Shown piece by piece: positions 62,063 through 64,000 of a DNA stretch of 64,000 nucleotides. Location of the stretch: positions 1,612,001 to 1,676,000 of the forward strand of contig JADKGW010000001.1 of assembly GCA_016722075.1 (NCBI GenBank), given 5' to 3'. Below the pieces are notes generated by a model. It did no database searches and was not told where the DNA came from. It worked only from the letters and a program-made list of their open reading frames with translations. A program made the position numbers and the translations under genes. This DNA comes from Candidatus Kouleothrix ribensis (GTDB lineage: Bacteria; Chloroflexota; Chloroflexia; Chloroflexales; Roseiflexaceae). How positions within the stretch are numbered: position 1 is the first letter of the stretch; each line of letters opens with the position of its first letter.

Positions 62063-63487
62063 TCAGCGCTGCTGGCGTGCGATCAGCGCTATGTCGGTCA
62101 CCTGCGAGATGTAATCGTGGCCGTTGCCGTAGATTGCGATCGACTCAATGTAGCGCGCCGACTGCAGCAGGTCGAACTGCGGGTCGCGCAGGTCGAAGTT
62201 CAGCCGAAACCATAGTGGCTGATTGCTGACCGCCTGGTAGACATACTGGCCGGCCGGTGGGATGGGCTTATCGAGGGTTGTGCGATACAGGCAAATATAG
62301 CGCTCTTCCACGCTATCGGCTGGGCCGTTACGCTTGAAGCGGAAGCGCACCGTCACCGGGCACTCGTTGTTGGTCACGCCGGCATTCGGCACACTCTGGC
62401 TGATCACGCGCGCCCACATCGAGAACGCCAGCGTGCGGTACTCCGACACGTCCAGGTCGACTTTCTGCTCGATGCCGTAGCCGTACGACTTGCTCTGGTT
62501 GCCCTGGCGCTCGAACTGAGCCAGGAAGACCGTCTGCTGGCGTGGGCACAGAAACGCCGAGGGCGTGGTCGGGTGGCAGGTGCGGTAGATCGTCGCGTGC
62601 GCGGCGCTGCGCTCGACATCGCTGGCGGTTTGGTCGAACACGAACCCTCGCACAGCCCAGGTGCTCAGGCCGTCGGCAGGTGCGCCGGCCATATAGCGCT
62701 CGAAGCCGCCATCGCGGATCAGGTTCCACTCAGCCGGCTGGGCCACGCCGAGTGTGCCGTCGGCATCGATCTGGAGCTTCTGGCCGCTGGTCAGCGCGAC
62801 GCTGCCGGCCTGGCCCTGGGCCGCGAGGCTGCCGCTACGCACGGCAATCTCGGCCATCAGCGGCGCGCCCGTGCCGGCCTGGTGCTGGATCACATCGACG
62901 CTATAGCTGCCGCCCGGCGCCATCGCGATCCGGATGTTGTGCGAGATCACCACGGTGTAGCGCATTTCGCTATACGCCTGGCCCGCGCTGGGTGCGAGAT
63001 CGTAGCGCGCGTAGCCGGCCGACTGCGCGAACTCGAGCTCTTGGAGCCGATGCGACCAGCGCGACACCTGAAACTTCCGCAGGGTCAGGTCGGCGCCGGT
63101 GGGGTAGGCCCACAGCTGAATATGCGTACGGTCGGGCAGCAGCACCGACGCGACCGGGCCGTAGCCGGCCTGTGGCACCGCCAGCACCCGGTCGTCTTCG
63201 CTGAGCGACTGGCAGGCCTCGGTGACTGGCGGGATGACGCAGGCCTTCGAGGGCGTGGTGCGGCTGGTGCTACCGCGCGGCTGGTAGGTGACGCCGGCCG
63301 GCGCGTGGACGCGCACAAACGTGCCCGCGCCGTCGACCATGGCATTGGTATAGTACCACCAGCCGCCGACGCACGCGCTGGCCACAAGCGCGCAGAACAC
63401 CAGGAAGAATGCAACCACAACCATCCAGGCGCTTGCCTCGGGGCTGGTGCGCTGCGGTCGGTTCAACGTTTGCGAGGATTCTGCCAT
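62063..63487 (-). CDS. Membrane-anchored FecR-like protein with C-terminal beta-sandwich
   Basis: A 474-residue protein with one N-terminal transmembrane helix (WMVVVAFFLVFCALVASACVG). A FecR-like beta region follows (about residues 50-245) with VSHRLQELE, YTVVISHNIRIAMAPGGSYSV, IAVRSGSLAAQG and a characteristic GQKLQIDADG turn. The last 220 residues resemble a carbohydrate-binding-like jelly roll (NLIRDGGFERY start, FSMWARV, LDLRDP-type strands). No sigma or TonB partner is adjacent, so it is not a classical FecR regulator. No ribosome site is seen before the start because repeat island F lies there. Function unknown. Confidence 0.75.
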   Translation of the reverse strand: MAESSQTLNRPQRTSPEASAWMVVVAFFLVFCALVASACVGGWWYYTNAMVDGAGTFVRVHAPAGVTYQPRGSTSRTTPSKACVIPPVTEACQSLSEDDRVLAVPQAGYGPVASVLLPDRTHIQLWAYPTGADLTLRKFQVSRWSHRLQELEFAQSAGYARYDLAPSAGQAYSEMRYTVVISHNIRIAMAPGGSYSVDVIQHQAGTGAPLMAEIAVRSGSLAAQGQAGSVALTSGQKLQIDADGTLGVAQPAEWNLIRDGGFERYMAGAPADGLSTWAVRGFVFDQTASDVERSAAHATIYRTCHPTTPSAFLCPRQQTVFLAQFERQGNQSKSYGYGIEQKVDLDVSEYRTLAFSMWARVISQSVPNAGVTNNECPVTVRFRFKRNGPADSVEERYICLYRTTLDKPIPPAGQYVYQAVSNQPLWFRLNFDLRDPQFDLLQSARYIESIAIYGNGHDYISQVTDIALIARQQR

Positions 63488-63494
63488 ATGGTTT

Positions 63495-63576
63495 GAAGTT
63501 CTGAGTGTTGAGTTGTGAGTGTTGAGTTGGTGGTAGTACTCAACTCAAAACTCAAAACTCAAAATTCAAAACTCAG
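63495..63576. repeat. Repeat island F (GAGTGTTGAGTT / AACTCAAA words, inverted arms)
   Basis: Left part has TGAGTGTTGAGTTG words; right part has ACTCAAA words with 7-bp period, the inverse complement of the left. A spacer GGTGGTAGTACT sits between. The right edge provides the TGA stop of glnA (63573-63575). The left edge is about 8 nt before the start codon of the FecR-like gene. Confidence 0.9.
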
Positions 63577-64000
63577 TAGACGGCCAGGTAGCGCTCGATT
63601 TCCCACTGGCTCACCGCGATCCGGTAGGCGTCCCACTCCTGGCGCTTGGCCTCAACGAAGCGCTCGAGCACATGTGGGCCAAGCGCCTCGATCACCACAT
63701 CGTCGCGCTCGAGCTCGGCCAGCGCCTCGCCCAGCGAGCCGGGCAGCGTTTCGAGGTTGCGTGCACGGGAGTCGACGTGATACAGATCTTCTTCGGTGGC
63801 GGCCGGCAGCGGCAGGCCACGCTTGATGCCATCGAGCCCGGCCTTGAGCATGACCGCGAATGCTAGGTATGGGTTGCACGACGGGTCGGGGCAGCGCAGC
63901 TCGATGCGGGTGGCGTGGATGCGCTGTGGGCTGATACGCGGCACCCGCACCAGCGCCGAGCGGTTGGTGCGGCCCCAGCTCAGGTATACCGGCGCCTCGT
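63573..64000 (-). CDS. glnA: Glutamine synthetase, C-terminal part (truncated by window end)
   Basis: The last 142 codons of a type I glutamine synthetase. EAPVYLSWGRTNRSALVRVP and RIELRCPDPSCNPYLAF contain the glutamate/ATP-binding Arg and Asn residues. Where the adenylylated Tyr of GSI-beta enzymes (NLYDLP) would lie, this protein has RARNLETLP with Glu, so it is the GSI-alpha form without adenylylation control. The 5' part is beyond the window. The stop codon is formed at the edge of repeat island F. Confidence 0.93.
   Translation of the reverse strand, partial: EAPVYLSWGRTNRSALVRVPRISPQRIHATRIELRCPDPSCNPYLAFAVMLKAGLDGIKRGLPLPAATEEDLYHVDSRARNLETLPGSLGEALAELERDDVVIEALGPHVLERFVEAKRQEWDAYRIAVSQWEIERYLAVY

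Overview
This 64 kb high-GC window most likely comes from a Chloroflexota genome, near the filamentous Roseiflexus/Kouleothrix type. That placement is inferred from three things. Exported redox proteins carry lipoprotein signals, as expected of a monoderm or atypical envelope. Ser/Thr kinase, GGDEF/HD-GYP and S8-protease genes with low-complexity tails are present. Many intergenic islands of 7-8 bp tandem repeats occur. I recognise no phage, IS element, CRISPR array, rRNA or tRNA. Both ends cut through genes: a membrane protein on the left and glnA on the right.

Layout. 1-9.3 kb: housekeeping (nrdR, uppP, purF, a MagIII-like base-excision glycosylase), a GH2 glycosidase and a TMEM175-type channel. 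9.5-13 kb: an acyl-CoA ligase with two alpha/beta hydrolases. 13-19 kb: an orphan parB, a polytopic metallophosphoesterase and tgt. 19-25.3 kb: a complete BMP-type ABC uptake operon (lipoprotein, ATPase, two permeases) on the minus strand. It is interrupted by two large repeat islands and preceded by a long leader with an intrinsic terminator. 25.3-30 kb: glycosyltransferases and a methyltransferase. 30-36 kb: an alkyltransferase-like protein, a Ser/Thr kinase and a class A PBP. 36.9-37.7 kb: a thioredoxin gene and a CsoR/CstR-family repressor behind a near-consensus promoter with a palindromic operator. 38.5-43 kb: a dual-membrane-module GGDEF/HD-GYP protein and a subtilase with NSVNW repeats.

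43.3-56.5 kb is a partial denitrification island. It holds ferredoxin, a copper nitrite reductase with an extra N-terminal cupredoxin domain, a divergent CRP-family regulator, then (after STAS, cupin, SDR and DUF4177-like genes) a clade II-like nos cluster: nosZ, a YtkA-like lipoprotein, a NosB-like membrane protein, nosDFY, cytochrome c and a TlpA-like thioredoxin. Five exported proteins here (NirK, NosZ, YtkA-like, cytochrome c, TlpA-like) have a lipobox cysteine. A perfect TGTGA-N6-TCACA palindrome lies at about -41.5 of nosZ, and the regulator's recognition helix has the CRP-type R-E-x-V-G-R pattern, so a regulator-target link can be read from the sequence. No nar, nor or nosL gene is visible. 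56.6-61.5 kb is the histidine-degradation set hutU-hutI-hutH, followed by acpS, a FecR-like anchored protein and truncated glnA.

The most unusual features are: (i) six repeat islands of at least four unrelated word families, all with 7-8 bp periods and inverted arms, five of them running up to or into a stop codon; (ii) a roughly 105-nt leader followed by a terminator ahead of the BMP operon, an orphan-riboswitch candidate; (iii) the trxA-repressor operon whose sensor keeps two cysteines but has Tyr in place of the copper-ligand His.
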